DNA of 64,000 bases, from assembly GCA_017893485.1 (NCBI GenBank), contig CM030368.1:106523549-106587548 (forward strand). Reading direction: 5' to 3'. Both the position numbers and the translations under genes were made by a program. How positions within the stretch are numbered: position 1 is the first letter of the stretch; each line of letters opens with the position of its first letter. Under the pieces are notes generated by a model. The model had not been told where the DNA came from. It worked only from the letters and a program-made list of their open reading frames with translations, and did no database searches. This DNA is from Hemerocallis citrina. Taxonomy: Eukaryota > Streptophyta > Magnoliopsida > Asparagales > Asphodelaceae. Positions 25,899 to 34,966 of this stretch are shown here, in pieces.

Positions 25899-26206
25899 CT
25901 GGCTGTACATTTTGGTGATTGTTGTCGCAGAGGAATTGAAAGTTCTGAGCAAGTAGTCGGTGCCCCATTTGATGACATCTCTGACATGTTCGTATTCTCC
26001 AATTGCCTTAAATTTAGGACCATACTCTATAACTGACCAGCTCAGCAGAGTCATGGAAAATGCCATCGGGAAATGAAACTTCATGTTGTCCCCAGCATCA
26101 TAGTATCCACCAACTAGCCCGCCTTTCACATCCGAGAGCATTGACCCATCTTTCAAACATGAATCTCCCCGCCATGGGATGCTGGTGTGCTTCGGCAAGT
26201 GACCAG

Positions 26207-26990
26207 CTGATAGAAATATTCGAAGAACAATAAGTTGAATCATTAATTGGCCCATAAACTTTGGAATTAAAATTTTATTAGAATTAGCTAGTGTCATTTG
26301 TCATTGACATGCTCTTGAAACTTATTACTATTTCTCTTGATTTACTCCCACTCCATTGCCCACATTTTTGCCCATATTTATTCACTCCTAACTATTCAAC
26401 AATTGCTCATGAAACAAAGGGTTTACAGATACTTCTTCACAAAGCACATGTTTACATTAAGCTTAACATTGTCCACTGCTAATGGAATTGTTACAGTGAC
26501 TTTTTACCAAAATAATTAGCATACATTCTATATATTGCTTACCTGAATTTGAAAGTCTATGCACTTTCAAATTCACAGAGTATTGAACATCTTCATGCTT
26601 ACATTTTAATCAATAATGCTCAATGTAAAATCCAATCTACTCATAGAACTATATTGCTACAATAACTACACGTACAATTCCATATCATCATCCACTCTTA
26701 TTCTTCATACCCTACTGCATTAATCCAAATATCCATGACAGTACGAAATATCATATTACACACTTACTTTATTATCCATATATATAAACTTAGTTTTCTG
26801 CAAAATTATATGGATTTGTGTTCTATATGGAATTGGATAACCAGTTTCAAGAACAGTTTCCTGGATGTGTCATTATGTGTTCTATATTTCTTGAATCTTG
26901 ATGAATTCTTCTGTGTGAATGGGAAAGATAAATTTAATAATATACATTAGAGAAAATAGAATATGTTTGCTTGGTATGTAGGAGTTTCTT

Positions 26991-26993
<3 letters not shown>
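26207..26993. other. AT-rich CACTA interior, no gene seen
   Basis: I looked upstream of the first captured GH9 exon for the preceding exon (anchor region) and found no match. The short frames are not convincing. Confidence 0.4.

Positions 26994-27031
<38 letters not shown>
26994..27031. repeat. (AT)n microsatellite, left of MITE
   Basis: A 38-bp AT alternation, bracketed by ctttgca and tgcaaag. Confidence 0.95.
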
Positions 27032-27034
<3 letters not shown>

Positions 27035-27043
27035 AAGGGGTAT

Positions 27044-27212
27044 GGGTAAAAGGGGTATGAGCAACTTGCTCATTTAGTAAATGAGCAATTGATGATGTGG
27101 CATGCATGTGATACATTGGACACCTAACTCTTTTAATGATTTTCCAATCACATGTATGCCACATCATCAATTGCTTATTTACTAAATGAGCAAGTTGCTC
27201 ATACCACTTTTT

Positions 27213-27215
<3 letters not shown>
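27044..27215. mobile_element. MITE flanked by (TA)n tracts
   Basis: A 172-bp element with long inverted arms: gggtaaaaggggtatgagca... on the left, and the right end read in reverse complement gggaaaaagtggtatgagca.... The arms pair over about 70 bp around a short central spacer. Both sides are (TA)n, as in the rice Micron family. It contains no ORF. Confidence 0.75.

Positions 27216-27259
<44 letters not shown>
27216..27259. repeat. (TA)n microsatellite, right of MITE
   Basis: A 44-bp TA alternation directly abutting the MITE end. Confidence 0.95.
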
Positions 27260-27262
<3 letters not shown>

Positions 27263-27458
27263 GAACCTCCTAAAGTGGCACACAAATTCATTGCCTAATT
27301 TCTAAGAAGCTGACATCAAAATCATGTTAGTGACTGAAGACAATCTCTTACCAGATTAAAAAGAGGTTTTCTGATCTTCTGAATGTGGGAAAGGATAAAA
27401 TGAATGGAGGTTGTATGTCCAGTGAAGGAGTTACTTGGGTTCTGCATTCTATAAAAGA

Positions 27459-27837
27459 TGTTAGGATCGTGAGAAAAACAACAGAGATAAATTTGAGAAG
27501 AAAACAACACAAATATTATTTCTCAATCTCAAAAGATTTACAAAAACTCTCAATACTTTATAAGCTCTCTGTGGCCATCAATCTCTATTTTTCTCTTCAG
27601 TTGAGTGTGTCTTCAAATGAAGAAAATAGTGAGAATTTATAGGAGGGGAAGAGACACCATGCTTTCGAAGAGACACCATGCTTCGGAAAAGACACCATGC
27701 TCCGGAAGAGACACCATGCTTCGGAAAAGACACCATGCTTCGGAAGAGACATCATGCTTGCACCAAACGTTGTCATGCATCAGCATGCACCAAACGTTGC
27801 ATGCATGAGTGCATGCTCTTTTGTGGCGGGACCTACA
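27459..27837 (-). repeat. 3' LTR of the copia element
   Basis: 379 bp. It holds six 19-bp repeats (27653-27766) just upstream, in - strand sense, of a TATAAATT box (27641-27634). Confidence 0.95.
27634..27766 (-). promoter_or_regulatory. TATA box with six tandem 19-bp U3 repeats
   Basis: The unit gacaccatgcttcggaaga starts at 27653, 27672, 27691, 27710, 27729 and 27748, exactly 19 bp apart. The - strand TATA box is at 27641-27634. The other LTR carries the same array from 32152 and a TATA box at 32140-32133. In copia elements such as Tnt1 and Tto1 short U3 repeats act as enhancers; that role is inferred here. Confidence 0.75.
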
Positions 27838-27852
27838 ATTCTCCCCCTCACG
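27838..27852 (-). other. Polypurine tract of the copia element
   Basis: On the - strand a GTGAGGGGGAGAAT tract abuts the 3' LTR. Confidence 0.75.
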
Positions 27853-27870
27853 CCACATCTGCACCAATCG

Positions 27871-28719
27871 TCATTTCTCATCCATTCCAGTTATGTCTCT
27901 GCATAACTCTAGTTTCTCCCGAGACACAATCTTTGTCAACATGTCTTCTGGATTCTCCTTCGTGTGGATCTTCATCAGTTTCAACAATTGTTGATCCATC
28001 ACCTCGCGTATCCAGTGATAGCGAATATCAATATGTTTTGTTCGGGAATGGTACATTGAATTCTTGCTCAAATCCAGAGCACTCTGACTGTCACAATGTA
28101 CCTTGTAGTCATTCTGCTTGATCCCGAGTTCTTGTAGAAATTGCTTTAACCACAACATCTCCTAGCCAGCTTCAGCGGCAGCAATGTACTCTGCTTCTGT
28201 CGTAGATAGTGCAACGTACTTCTGCAACCTTGACTGCCATGACATAGCTCCCCCTGCAAAAGTGTAGATAAAACCAGAAGTCGATTTTCTACCATCAAGA
28301 TCTCCGGCCATATCTACATCTGTATAGCCTTCCAAAACCGGATCAGCTCCCCCGTAACACAAACATATTTTTGAAGTACCCTTAAGATACCTGAGAATCC
28401 ACTTAACAGCCTCCCAATGCTCATTTCCTGGATTGGAGAGAAATCTGCTTGCCACACCCACTGCATGTGCAATATCCAGCCTCGTACACACCATTGCATA
28501 CATCAGACTTCCAACCGCTGAAGAATAAGGCACAACTTCCATTTCCTCGATCTCTTTCCTGGATGAGGGACACGAACTCTTGCTCAACTTGAAATGATTA
28601 GCCAGTGGGATGCTAACTGGCTTGGCACCCTCCATGTTGAATCGCTTGATCACCCGTTCAACATATTTCTCTTGAGATAACCACAATCTTCGGACCTTTC
28701 TGTCTCGAGAGATGTTCAT
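27871..28719 (-). pseudogene. Copia RT end and RNase H
   Basis: Pieces 28719-28162 and 28158-27871 continue pol: 'LSQEKYVERVIKRFNM', 'VGSLMYAMVCTRLDIAHAV', 'VLEGYTDVDMAGD', 'VALSTTEAEYIAAAEAG', then 'HCDSQSALDLSKN' and 'TKHIDIRYHWIRE'. This is the RNase H region that degrades RNA in the cDNA hybrid. A TAG at 28161-28159 splits it. The natural stop is near 27871, close to the polypurine tract. Confidence 0.92.
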
Positions 28720-28728
28720 ACCTAAAAT

Positions 28729-30774
28729 CTACTGAGCTGGCCCAAGGTCCTTCATATCAAAGACCTTAGAGAGTTCTATTTTCAGCTGTCTGATCTTCAC
28801 TGCATCTTGTCCGACGACCAACATGTCATCGACATATAGTAACAGTGCAATGAAATTTCCATCAGAGGACCTTTGAATGTAGACGCATTGATCTGCAGCA
28901 GTCCTCTTGTAGCCTTGACTCACCATGAATGAATCAAACTTCTTGTACCATTGCCTTGGTGCTTGCTTGAGGCCATACAAACTCTTCTTCAGCTTACATA
29001 CGAGATTCTCTTTCCCTGGAACCTCGTATCCCTCTGGCTGCTCCATGTAAATTTCTTCATGCAGATCACCGTGAAAAAATGCAGTCTTCACATCCATTTG
29101 TTCAAGCTCCAAATCTAGGCTAGCTGCTAATCCGAGCATGACTCGGATTGAAGTCATCTTTACAACTGGAGAAAAAATCTCACCAAAATCGATGCCTTTC
29201 TTCTGAAGGAATCCTTTGACCACTAGCCGAGCTTTGTGCTTCACCACCTTTCCGCTGCCATCTTTCTTGAGCTTGAATACCCACTTGTTCTTTAGTGCCT
29301 TCTTCCCTCCTGGAAGCTTAACCAAATCGTAGGTTTGGTTCTTCTCTAAAGAGTCCATCTCATCCCGCATAGCGTGCAGCCAGTTGTCTTTGTCTGGATG
29401 AGACAATGCTTCCTGGAAATTCTCTGGCTCCCCTTCATCAGTAAGAAGAATGTACTCTGATTCTGGATATTTAGTAGACGGAACATGGCCTCTTTCAGAT
29501 CTACGTAGCTGAGGCTCACTCGTCTCAGGCGGTGTGTCATTATCTTGTACTGGTTCTGCAGCTGTGAAAGGTTGCGGCTCCCCAGGCTCATCAATCCCTT
29601 CTTCCTCCTCCTCTGGTTCTGCTTCTAGTTCTTGATCAGACACATCATCATCTGCGACAGCTTGTACTGGTACTGTATCTGGAACAAAGTCCTGAGTACT
29701 GACAGGTCTTTCAGCAATTGTAGGCTTTTCAGTGTCCCCATATGTCTGATTTTCATGGAACACCACGTCTCTACTTCTGATGGGCTTCTTCGTCTTTAGA
29801 TCCCATAGCCTGTATCCAAACTCCTCGTCTCCATAGCCTATGAAAAGGCATGGAGTGGTTCTCGCATCGAGCTTCTGCCTGAGCTCCTTTAAGACATGTG
29901 CATAAGCCAGACATCCAAATGTCCTCAGGTGAGAGTAGGAGGGGTTTTTGCCGGTCCATTTCTCCTCCGGAATGTTGAAATTCAGCGGGACTGATGGAGA
30001 ACGATTGATCAAGTAGCAGGCGGTGCGAACAGCTTCTCCCCAAAATGGCTTTGGCAGCTTTGCTATGCTGAGCATACTTCTGACTCTTTCCATGATTGTT
30101 CGGTTCATTCTTTCTGCTACCCCATTGTGTTGCGGGGTACGTGGAACCGTCTTCTCGTGCCGAATGCTCTGACTCTTGCAATAGGCATCAAAACTCCTGG
30201 ATGTATACTCGCCTCTGTTATCTGAGCGAAGGCACTTCAGCTTCTTCCCCGTTTCACGCTCTACCATGGCATGAAATGATTTGAAGATTTCCAAGACCTG
30301 ATCTTTTGTCTTCAGAAAATACACCCACACCATCCGAGAAGCATCATCAATAAATGTCAGAAAGTATTTGTTACCGCCTAGCGACTCCTCCTCCATGGGA
30401 TCGCAAACATCAGAATGTATCAGACTGAGCAACTCTGATCTCCTTGTCGAAGAGGAACTAAAAGAGACTCTTCGCTGCTTGCCAAATAAACAGCTGCTGC
30501 AAGGTTGAAGCTCTGCATTCTTGGTAATGGAGATAAGATTTTCCTTCATCAAGGTTGATAAACCTTTCTCACTCATGTGACCGAGTCTCTGGTGCCACAG
30601 TTTCTGCGAAGCTTCATGTTCAACAATATTGAGACTCTCCACATTGATCTTCACATGAGTCTTGTACAAAGTGCTGCAGAGATGTCCACGAGCGATCACC
30701 ATTACACCTTTCAGCATCCTCCACGAGCCATTGCAAAAACGGTTATCATAGCCCTTTTCATCTAGGGCTCTCAC
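28729..30774 (-). pseudogene. Copia integrase and reverse transcriptase
   Basis: A 681-codon open stretch. Integrase shows the HHCC start ('HQRLGHMSEKGL', 'CSSCLFGKQ') and core residues in 'HSDVCDP', 'LRSDNRGEY' (Gly to Arg versus the usual NGGEY) and 'NGVAERMNRT'. RT shows 'ARLVVKGF', 'MDVKTAFFHGDL', 'SLYGLKQAPRQWY' and the catalytic 'LLYVDDMLVVG'. An acidic Glu-rich linker joins them. It stops at a TAG (28728-28726) after 'KDLGPAQ'. The displayed start is a GTG inside the polyprotein, not a true start. Confidence 0.93.
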
Positions 30775-30846
30775 CGAAAGAAGATTTTGTCGAAGTTCAG
30801 GTACATGGCGAACATCCTGCAGTGTGATTGCGCACCCGGCATCAGT

Positions 30847-31914
30847 CTACATCCGAACGTCACCAATTCCGACAATCTTAGCAAAGCTAGAATTGCCCAT
30901 CCTCACCGAGCCAAAGTCTCCAGCTTTGTACGTCGTGAAGATGTCCTTTCGAGGAGTGGCATGGCAAGATGCTGCAGTATCTACCACCCATTCTACGCCC
31001 TGATTCGACACATGGAGGCATGTCTCATCCTCATGAGAGCAAAGAGCCACATCTTCTAGTACTGTGACTTGTGCATCTCCTTCCTTCTTTGGTTGTGACC
31101 TTCCCTGACCGCCTTGCTTTTGTAACTTCCAACAATTTTTTTTCATGTGGCCTGGTTTGCCACAGTGATGGCAGTTGTATGCAGGCCTCCTTCCATCACT
31201 TGATTTGCCTCTCGATCTGCCTCTGCTTTGGCTCCTGCCTCTCCACCTGCCTCGATCTTCCTCTCACTGTCTCCCACGGACTTCTGTGACGCAGGCTTGT
31301 GCTTCTGTGCCAACGTCCTTTCTCCGAGCTTCCTCATTGAATAGGGCATCCTTAACCATAGACATGGTAAGATTTCCAGTCGAAGCCGAGTTGCTGAGGG
31401 AGACCACCAATGTCTCCCAACTGTCTGGAAGAGAGCTGAGAAGTAGAAGTGCCTGTAACTCATCTTCAAGTGGTAACTCCACTGAAGATAGCTGATTCAC
31501 CAGGCTCTGAAACTCGCTGGTGTGTTCTGCTACAGAAGTTCCTCCCTGTAGCTTCAGGTTCACCAACCGTCTCATCAGCATGGCCTTATTTCGAGCTATC
31601 TTGGCCTGGTACATATCCGCCAGCTTCTTCCAAAGGGCAAAAGCATCCGTCTCCTGGGCAACATGATGGAAGACACTGTGATCGATCCACTGTCGAATCT
31701 GACCGATCGTTTTCCTGTTCATCTTCTTCCAGTCTGCCTCATTGGTAGCTTCAGGTCTCTCTCCCTTCTCCTCAATAGGATCAAAGAGATCTTTACAACT
31801 TAGGAGATCTTCCATCCGAGGTCTCCAAAATGTATAGTTGGTGGCAGTAAGCTTGATCATGGCTCCAAATGATGATGATGATATTGATTCCTCCATCGAC
31901 ATCTTGATCTGCAA
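30847..31914 (-). pseudogene. Copia gag and protease
   Basis: Gag begins at ATG 31914 ('MSMEESI...NYTFWRPRMEDLL', 'ALWKKLADMYQ', 'LLLLSSLPDSWETLV'). A TGA at 31266-31264 lies where CGA is expected, before an Arg/Gly-rich stretch and the zinc knuckle CHHCGKPGHMKKNC (about 31170-31130). The protease site is 'WVVDTAASCHATP', an aspartic protease of copia type. A TAG at about 30846 (from CAG) then precedes the integrase part. It makes capsid protein and processes the polyprotein in intact elements. Confidence 0.92.
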
Positions 31915-31943
31915 AGGCTTTTGGCACTCAACAACTCAACCTC

Positions 31944-31955
31944 GCTCTGATACCA
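31944..31955 (-). other. Primer-binding site for initiator tRNA-Met (copia)
   Basis: TGGTATCAGAGC on the - strand, two bases after the 5' LTR end: the perfect complement of the initiator Met-tRNA 3' end. Confidence 0.9.
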
Positions 31956-31957
31956 CT

Positions 31958-32336
31958 TGTTAGGATCGTGAGAAAAACAACAGAGATAAATTTGAGAAGA
32001 AAACAACACAAATATTATTTCTCAATCTCAAAAGATTTACAAAAACTCTCAATACTTTATAAGCTCTCTATGGCTATCAATCTCTATTTTTCTCTTCAGT
32101 TGAGTGTGTTTTCAAATGAAGAAAATAGTGAGAATTTATAGGAGGGGAAGAGACACCATGCTTTCGAAGAGACACCATGCTTCGGAAAAGACACCATGCT
32201 CCGGATGAGACACCATGCTTCGGAAAAGACACCATGCTTCGGAAGAGACACCATGCTTGCACCAAACGTTGTCATGCATCAGCATGCACCAAACGTTGCA
32301 TGCATGAGTGCATGCTCTTTTGTGGCGGGACCTACA
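31958..32336 (-). repeat. 5' LTR of the copia element
   Basis: 379 bp, nearly identical to 27459-27837, with the same six-copy 19-bp array (from 32152). Confidence 0.95.
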
Positions 32337-32545
32337 AAAGATCACCCAAATTTCCAATTACTGGAGTGAAAATGAAGGGTACACTTCAGTTGAGACTCAA
32401 ATGAACAACAGGTCACCAACTGAAATCCCCAATTATTGAAACATCAAGTTCCAATAAATGTTTACAGAGTAAACAACTCTCAAATCAACAAAAACTAACA
32501 ACTTCTTGGAAATTAAGAGAATATACTAAGTTAAATAAGTGAAGC

Positions 32546-32658
32546 TAATAAGATTTTAATACTTACAAGATGAGACAATCCCACCTACTGGGTACGTCTA
32601 GCTAATAAGATTAATACTTACAAGATGAGACAATCCCACCTACTGGGTACGTCTAGCT
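32546..32658. repeat. Tandem duplication (~56 bp) holding a splice-donor-like site
   Basis: The block 'aatacttacaagatgagaca' to 'gggtacgtctagctaa' occurs twice. On the - strand each copy carries CTTGTAAGTATTAA, a good 5' splice donor, at the end of the neighbouring transposase-like exon. Confidence 0.8.
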
Positions 32659-32858
32659 AATTCGTTGTTGGGGGGATCACGTTCACCGACTCCCTCTTCA
32701 TTCATCTGACTGGCTCTTGTAGGATCTCTATCGTCGTAGTATGCCGCCTTCAATTCACACTCATAATCCCTCCACTTCTTGGAAATAGATTTCTTTACCC
32801 AATCAGCATCAAGAACTGCCGGGTAATCAAATTTGCATTGTATATGAACAAGAGTCAA
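32640..32858 (-). pseudogene. Ptta/En-Spm-like CACTA protein exon
   Basis: The 72-codon frame with 'FDYPAVLDADWVKKSISKKW' followed by 'RDYECELKAAYYDD' resembles the N-terminal 'W(V/M)..SI..KW+.+K..LK..Y' part of plant Ptta/En/Spm transposase-like proteins (the accessory, TnpA-like gene of CACTA elements). These bind subterminal repeats. Only this exon is seen; it ends at a TAG just before the duplicated donor. The rest may have been displaced by the GH9 capture and the copia insertion. Confidence 0.6.
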
Positions 32859-33166
32859 GGCTATAGATTAGAAGTCTTCAAAACATTATTTTACCAAATG
32901 AAATAGCAAAAAAATTAACACAGAGATGAAAAATTAACACATTTTAGTTGTAACTAATTACGCCTATGAACAAGATTAACAATTAGAGGATGTGTAGCGC
33001 ATATTTGTTTCGTAGTAGTAAACATGTCAACCTACGATAATGCCTTCCACATTCCCATATCATATTCCTATAGCTCTCTTTGAATTTCCCTCATCCTGAG
33101 ATCTTTCTGTCCAAAGCCCGAAATTTAACATAGATTAATAACAAGAACTATATAATTATATACCAG

Positions 33167-33359
33167 GAAGCCTATTGCCATCCACCCTGATTCACATGCC
33201 ATTGCAAAACTGAAACCGAAAGTGAAGATAGTTCACAAGGAAACGCGACATAAAGAAGAAACCCAAAGAAAGTTAGAGAATGAGGAGGATATGGATGTTG
33301 ATGGTATGTTCCAAGAACTTGGTGATCTCCCCATTGCCACTTACGGATTTTTCAAGTAG
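33167..33359 (+). pseudogene. Unassigned exon-like C-terminal frame inside the CACTA element
   Basis: After an acceptor-like 'ttatataccag' (ends 33166) an open frame of about 63 codons runs to TAG 33357-33359. It is Lys/Glu-rich, with 'KLKPKVKIVHKETRHKEETQ', an acidic 'ENEEDMDVDG' and a hydrophobic end 'DLPIATYGFFK'. AT-rich 3'UTR-like DNA follows. I do not recognise the family. The strand is opposite to the other CACTA content, so it may be a second captured gene fragment. Confidence 0.35.
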
Positions 33360-34379
33360 TCAAGTACTTGTTAAGTGTTTCATTCTTATGTGGTTTTTTG
33401 GTTCATGATGAATTTGTGGATTGTTTCATTCATCTATTAATTCTCTTGATTCTTCTAAACATAAATGTAGTAGTTTTTATTCCTTTGTTTACAACTGTAT
33501 GAATTGAATTATGTTCTTCAGATCGAATGATCCATTGTTAGAAATTTTCAACAAGACCTGAACACAACGGCTCACTAGCTATTGCTCGCCTCAAAACAAA
33601 AGATCTATTTAGGTCCCTACTATTATATATCATGATAAAGAGCATTAACACTTTGCAATGGAACCAACACCCAACAACCACAACTGAACAAAAATCCCCA
33701 ATTCATACCAAATAAACAAAATTACAGACAAATCAAGTCCAATACTTCAAACTTACATGATCTATACATAAATAACAGTCATTCAACCAATAATTCGGAA
33801 ATCCTAATCCATACTACACCAAAAACATCCATTTTGGTTACTCCAAATTGTAACAGCACCCAAAAAACAGTAAAATATCACAAGATCCTAGCTGCTAACA
33901 TCACACAAGCACAGATCGATCCCGAATCAAGCGGAGATGAGTAAGGGTTCAGATACATACCAGAAATTGAAGCAAAGAGATCCGACCTATGATGATTTCG
34001 TAGGTGACTGAGTCGTCGATCTTGGTCAAAGTGAGGAAGGAGAGAATCACACACATTCAGTCAAAGTGTGTGAGTCGTCGATCTCTTCCACACGGCGACG
34101 GCGACGACGACGGGTGGGACAGCGAATGGCGACGGCGGCGGTCGTGAGAGCGAACGGTGACGGCGGCGGGAGCGAGAGCGAACGGGGATAGAGCTCAACA
34201 AGTAAAAGAGAGCAAAATTGAAGATTTTGGGAAAGTAGGGTTTCGAAGGAAAAACGAAATCGATGCGGATTTAGGAAATAGGGTTTCGGAGGGGATCAGG
34301 AATTTGGGTTTGGCGGAGAATTAGAGCGCGAGATGGGGATTTTTTGGGGTGGGGGGGGGGGGGGGGGTCGAGGGTATTA
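33360..34379. other. CACTA right interior: AT-rich then GC-rich, no gene seen
   Basis: It has AT-rich DNA to about 33.95 kb, then GC-rich GACGGCGA-type repeats at 34080-34190 with repeated 'gagtcgtcgatct' words. This may be the promoter/first-exon region for - strand transcripts, but no frame supports it. A run of 19 G lies at 34350-34368. Confidence 0.4.
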
Positions 34380-34480
34380 TAATACTTCGTTGGCGTTTCT
34401 TGCCAAACGCTGGGGATGTCCTGGCGAACTACCCGAACGCCGGGGTATATATGTCGGGTTTTCATATTTATTTTGTAGTG
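34380..34480. repeat. Right CACTA terminus and subterminal repeats
   Basis: 'cgttggcgtttcttgccaaacgc' type inverted motifs and 'cgaacgccggggt' precede the terminal TTTTGTAGTG, mirroring the left end. Confidence 0.85.
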
Positions 34481-34966
34481 CTTTTAAATTAATAAACATG
34501 TCAATACATTGAAAATCAGAAATCTAGAAATCTAAAACTAGCAGCATTAAAAATGTGATATCTCGCACATATCAGATCAGATTTTAGATCCGTCGGATGT
34601 TCTGGAAACTCGAAACAAGGGCCTACATATCTTATTTATAAAGTTCTAACATATTCAAAATGTAACTGGGTCAAAATTTGATTACAAGTCAGAACAGACA
34701 ACAGGGTAAAAATATACAATTTGATATCGAGGATCTTTTGTGGGCATCGAACCATAGAGGTAAATGGATTGATTCAATTCAACATACATATCTAGTGATT
34801 TAATCATGGAAGGATTTCAAGGCATAAGAAAATCGACGGTTCAATCAATTGAAATTTGTATAGATATTTTTCATGAACATGAACGAGTTTCAAAACACGA
34901 TAATCAAGCAAAATTACTAATTGCAGGAGGTCAAATAAAAAGCTTGTACGGAACAATAAAAATGTA

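Larger units (their letters stand above)
24002..26206 (-). pseudogene. Captured fragment of a KORRIGAN-type GH9 endo-1,4-beta-glucanase
   Basis: Three exons read on the - strand: 26206-25899, 24982-24765 and 24384-24002, each flanked by AG acceptors and GT donors (CAG|GTATGA, TG|GTTTGT, CG|GTAAGT). Phases match and no stop occurs over about 302 codons. Signatures are '[13 protein letters not shown]', '[15 protein letters not shown]' (the DAGD includes the GH9 catalytic base), '[15 protein letters not shown]', 'YCWQRPEDI', 'AAALAAASIVF', 'WDEFMWGNAWMYYATGN' and 'FSWDNKLPGAE'. These fit the membrane-anchored GH9A (KORRIGAN) class acting in cellulose synthesis at the plasma membrane. The N-terminal membrane anchor and the C-terminal part with the acid Glu are absent, so no working enzyme is encoded. 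It lies wholly inside the CACTA element. Confidence 0.9.
27459..32336 (-). mobile_element. Complete Ty1/copia retrotransposon, young but stop-ridden
   Basis: Two 379-bp LTRs (27459-27837, 31958-32336) start TGTTAGG and end CTACA on the + strand, with a perfect TSD aaaga (27454-27458, 32337-32341). It reads on the - strand: LTR, Met-tRNA primer site, gag, protease, integrase, RT, RNase H, polypurine tract, LTR. Integrase before RT marks Ty1/copia. I count about 5 differences between the LTRs (about 1.3%), so insertion is recent. Four in-frame stops break an otherwise collinear single gag-pol frame. Confidence 0.95.
22668..34480 (-). mobile_element. CACTA (En/Spm) transposon carrying a host gene fragment
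   Basis: The left end CACTACAAAC (22668) and right end TTTTGTAGTG (to 34480) are inverted CACTACAAA termini, with the 3-bp TSD ctt (22665-22667, 34481-34483) expected for CACTA elements. Subterminal CCCCGGCGTT-type repeats fill both ends. The 11.8-kb interior holds a GH9A endoglucanase fragment (24.0-26.2 kb), a MITE (27.0-27.2 kb), a copia retrotransposon (27459-32336), a Ptta/En-Spm-like exon (32858-32640) and an unassigned exon-like frame (33167-33359). No TnpD/TNP2 transposase is visible, so it is probably non-autonomous and a case of gene transduplication. Confidence 0.92.

Noticed and set aside
24002..26206. A working endoglucanase gene
   Set aside because: The N-terminal anchor and C-terminal catalytic Glu region are missing, and the fragment is bounded by CACTA sequence.
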